Of a stretch of DNA of 64,000 nucleotides, positions 61,852 through 64,000 are shown piece after piece. The stretch spans positions 6,716,170 to 6,780,169 of the forward strand of contig NC_021985.1 in NCBI RefSeq assembly GCF_000444875.1, written 5' to 3'. The notes under the pieces were generated by a model that saw only the letters and a list, made by a program, of their open reading frames with translations, was not told where the DNA came from and ran no database searches. Source of the stretch: Streptomyces collinus Tu 365. GTDB taxonomy: Bacteria; Actinomycetota; Actinomycetes; Streptomycetales; Streptomycetaceae. The stretch's first letter is position 1, and the number at the start of each line of letters is the position of its first letter. Both the position numbers and the translations under genes were made by a program.

Positions 61852-62982
61852 GTGACGGCGCAGCAAGATGCGAGTCGAGCCCGTTTCACCGGCGACGCGA
61901 ACCCCTACGGAGGCGGCGACCCGTACGCGGACTACCGGACCGCCGACTTCCCCTTCACCCGGTACGCCAACCTGGCCGACCGGCGGCTCGGTGCCGGCGT
62001 CGTCGCCGCCAACGACGAGTTCTTCGCCGAGCGGGAGAACCTGCTGGTGCCCGAGCGGGCCGAGTTCGACCCCGAGCACTTCGGGCACAAGGGCAAGGTC
62101 ATGGACGGCTGGGAGACCCGCCGCAGGCGCGGCGTCTCCGCCGAGCACCCCTGGCCGACCGCCGACGACCACGACTGGGCGCTGGTCCGGCTCGGCGCGC
62201 CCGGAGTGATCCGCGGGATCGTCGTCGACACCGCCCACTTCCGCGGCAACTACCCGCAGGCGGTCTCGGTCGAGGCCACCTCGGTGCCGGGTTCCCCGTC
62301 CCCGCAGGAGCTGCTGGGCGACGACGTGAAGTGGACGACGCTGGTGCCGCGCACCGCGGTCGGCGGCCACGCGGCGAACGGCTTCGACGTCACCGCCGAG
62401 CAGCGCTTCACACACCTGCGCCTCAACCAGCACCCCGACGGCGGCATCGCGCGGCTGCGCGTGTACGGCGAGGTCGTACCGGACCCGCGGTGGCTCCAGG
62501 CGCTCGGCACCTTCGACGTGGTCGCCCTGGAGAACGGCGGCCTGGCCGAGGACGCCTCCAACCTCTTCTACTCCCCGGCCACCAACACCATCCAGCCGGG
62601 CCGCTCCCGCAAGATGGACGACGGCTGGGAGACCCGGAGGCGGCGCGACCAGGGCAACGACTGGATCAGCTACCGGCTGGTCGGCCGGTCCGAGATCCGC
62701 GCGATCGAGATCGACACGGCGTATCTGAAGGGCAACAGCGCCGGCTGGGCCTCGGTCTCCGTGCGCGACGGGGAGAGCGGCGAGTGGACCGAGGTCCTGC
62801 CGCGCACCCGCATGCAGCCCGACACCAACCACCGCTTCGTGCTGCCGCGGCCCGCCGTCGGCACCCACGCGCGCGTGGACATCTACCCCGACGGCGGCAT
62901 CTCCCGCCTGCGTCTGTTCGGCAACCTCACCGAGGACGGCGCCCAGCGGCTCGCGGCCCGCCACCAGGAACTGGGCGGCTGA
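61852..62982 (+). CDS. alc: Allantoicase
   Basis: The 376-residue product consists of two homologous jelly-roll halves; each has the motif MDGWETRRRR (first near residue 83) or MDDGWETRRRR (second near 262), and ILxxDTAHFRGN / EIDTAYLKGN-type strands and NQHPDGGIARLRVYGE / YPDGGISRLRLFGN. It hydrolyses allantoate to ureidoglycolate and urea. GTG at 61852 lies 12 bp after GAAAGGA; TTG at 61843 is nearer to it, so the start is uncertain by three codons. Ureidoglycolate-degrading enzymes are not seen in the window. Confidence 0.95.
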   Translation: MTAQQDASRARFTGDANPYGGGDPYADYRTADFPFTRYANLADRRLGAGVVAANDEFFAERENLLVPERAEFDPEHFGHKGKVMDGWETRRRRGVSAEHPWPTADDHDWALVRLGAPGVIRGIVVDTAHFRGNYPQAVSVEATSVPGSPSPQELLGDDVKWTTLVPRTAVGGHAANGFDVTAEQRFTHLRLNQHPDGGIARLRVYGEVVPDPRWLQALGTFDVVALENGGLAEDASNLFYSPATNTIQPGRSRKMDDGWETRRRRDQGNDWISYRLVGRSEIRAIEIDTAYLKGNSAGWASVSVRDGESGEWTEVLPRTRMQPDTNHRFVLPRPAVGTHARVDIYPDGGISRLRLFGNLTEDGAQRLAARHQELGG

Positions 62983-63095
62983 GCCGGCTTCCGGGCCGAA
63001 ACCCACTCCCACGCGCGCGGGACGCACCGGCCGGACAGCACCGGTGCGCTCCGCGCGCGTGCGGCGACGCGCCGCGGAGGGGCGGCGAATCCGCC

Positions 63096-63352
63096 GCCCA
63101 CCCGCGCGTGCCGCGCCGTGACGGAGCGGCGAGCCCACCGTCCCCGCGCGTGCCGCCCCGCTCCGCTGCGGGCGGTGAAGCTGCCGTCCCCGCGCGCGTG
63201 CCGCCACACCGGGGCGGGCGGGTGGTGGAGCGTCCGTCCACCCGCGCGTGCCGCTCGACTCTGCTGTGGGCGTGAAGCCGCCGTCCCCGCGCGTGCCCCG
63301 CCACACCGGGGCGGGGCGGGTGGTGGAGCGTCCGTCCACCCGCGCGTGCCGT
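63096..63352. repeat. Tandem repeats after allantoicase
   Basis: The gap 62983-63359 has no gene. It holds a ~70-bp unit at 63184-63253 and, 97 bp on, a near-identical copy at 63281-63351, with shorter pieces carrying CGCGCGTGCCG at ~63099 and ~63146. These modules recur at roughly 48-bp intervals. The array separates two convergent genes. Confidence 0.8.
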
Positions 63353-63359
63353 GCCGCCG

Positions 63360-64000
63360 TCAGGCCGCGAAGCCGCCGTCCACGACCAGCTCGGCCCCTG
63401 TGACGTACGAGGCCCCGGACCCGGCGAGGTAGGCCACCGCCGAGGCCACCTCGGCGGCCGTTCCGTAGCGGCCGAGGGCGGTCATCGCCGCCTGGCCGGC
63501 CGCGGAGGGGCCGTCGGCGGGGTTCATGTCGGTGTCGGTCGGGCCGGGGTGGACGATGTTCGCCGTGATCCCGCGCTCCGCCAGCTCGTGGGCCAGCGCC
63601 TTGGTGAGCCCGACGAGCGCCGCCTTGCTGGTCGCGTAGAGCGTTCCGCCGGGCCCCGGGACCCGGCGGGTGAGGCAGCTGCCGATGGTGATGATCCGGC
63701 CGCCGGACGCCATCCGCGCGGCGGCCGCCCGGGAGGTCAGGAAGACCCCGCGCACGTTGACCGCGAGGGTGTGGTCGACCTCGGCCAGGGACAGGTCCGC
63801 CAGGGCGCCGAGGGCCGCCACGCCCGCGTTGTTCACCAGCACGTCGAGGCCGCCCAGCGCGTCGGCGGCCCGCTCCACCGCGCCCGCCGCCTCGGCCGCG
63901 TCCGCGGCGTCCGCGCGCACCGCCACCCCGCGGCGGCCCAGCGCCCGGACGGCCCGGACGACCTCCTCGGCCGCTTCCTCGCCCTTCACATAGGTCACCG
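63360..64000 (-). CDS. Short-chain dehydrogenase/reductase, N-terminus outside the window
   Basis: The minus-strand frame is open to the end of the window, so the N-terminal nucleotide-binding segment (TGxxxGxG) is missing. The visible 212 residues show LDVLVNNAGVAALG, GRIITIGSCLTRRVPGPGG, the catalytic YATSKAAL, ANIVHPGPTDTDMNPADG and SYVTGAELVVDGGF, typical of classical SDR oxidoreductases. The substrate is not evident. The GTG at 63998 is internal, not a true start. Confidence 0.92.
   Translation of the reverse strand, partial: VTYVKGEEAAEEVVRAVRALGRRGVAVRADAADAAEAAGAVERAADALGGLDVLVNNAGVAALGALADLSLAEVDHTLAVNVRGVFLTSRAAAARMASGGRIITIGSCLTRRVPGPGGTLYATSKAALVGLTKALAHELAERGITANIVHPGPTDTDMNPADGPSAAGQAAMTALGRYGTAAEVASAVAYLAGSGASYVTGAELVVDGGFAA

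Overview
This is a 64 kb piece of very GC-rich actinobacterial chromosome, almost certainly Streptomyces. The evidence is strong G/C at third codon positions, frequent GTG starts with GTGA or TTGA overlaps between genes, a LAL-type LuxR regulator, a trypsin-like secreted protease, PP2C/response-regulator signalling and a purine-to-glyoxylate catabolic region whose gene order resembles that of S. coelicolor (from memory, not searched). No tRNA, rRNA, insertion sequence, prophage or CRISPR array was recognised.

Region 1 (1-11.5 kb) is a surface-polymer locus. A truncated membrane protein and a solute-binding protein come first. They are followed by a poly-gamma-glutamate (PGA)-type locus: a CapA/PgsA lipoprotein (3.7 kb), divergent from an unknown exported protein, and then a compact set on the + strand. 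That set is a protein made of two sensor-HAMP modules with no kinase, PgsB with a long disordered tail, PgsC, and an NlpC/P60-type hydrolase. A perfect hairpin and a 20-bp minisatellite close the block.

Region 2 (11.5-27.6 kb) holds mixed genes: a patatin phospholipase, a P-type cation ATPase, a PPK2 polyphosphate kinase, a LysR regulator, a small tautomerase, a trypsin, a LAL regulator, a GAF-LuxR regulator, two overlapping acyl-CoA synthetase genes and a zinc-ribbon protein with a proline-rich linker.

Region 3 (27.7-40.5 kb, continued at 56.1-63.0 kb) is purine and glyoxylate catabolism. Uricase, HIU hydrolase and OHCU decarboxylase turn urate into allantoin. Allantoinase and allantoicase take it to ureidoglycolate, and glyoxylate is then used by glyoxylate carboligase, hydroxypyruvate isomerase and tartronate semialdehyde reductase, or by malate synthase. 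A purine permease, an 8-oxoguanine deaminase-type amidohydrolase and a catalase (which can remove the peroxide made by uricase) belong with it. An IclR repressor (AllR-like) lies next to allantoinase. Reading the promoters by eye shows two sets of 15-bp palindromes. TTCC-N7-GGAA-type sites occur as pairs exactly 21 bp apart at four promoters (gcl, hyi, malate synthase, allantoinase). TCAACA-N3-TGTTGA-type sites occur at the catalase, urate-operon, malate synthase and allantoinase promoters. Together they link genes that are physically scattered.

Region 4 (40.5-56 kb) sits inside the catabolic region: a TMEM175-like channel, thioesterase, phosphatase, aminotransferase/HxlR divergent pair with tandem operators, a von Willebrand A pair, two divergent IucA/IucC siderophore synthetases without a transporter, a signalling cluster (HTH, CheY-like protein, CHASE3 histidine kinase, response regulator-PP2C), a BrkB-type membrane protein and a HipA-like kinase. 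The window ends in a truncated short-chain dehydrogenase. Several intergenic regions carry GC-rich tandem repeats.
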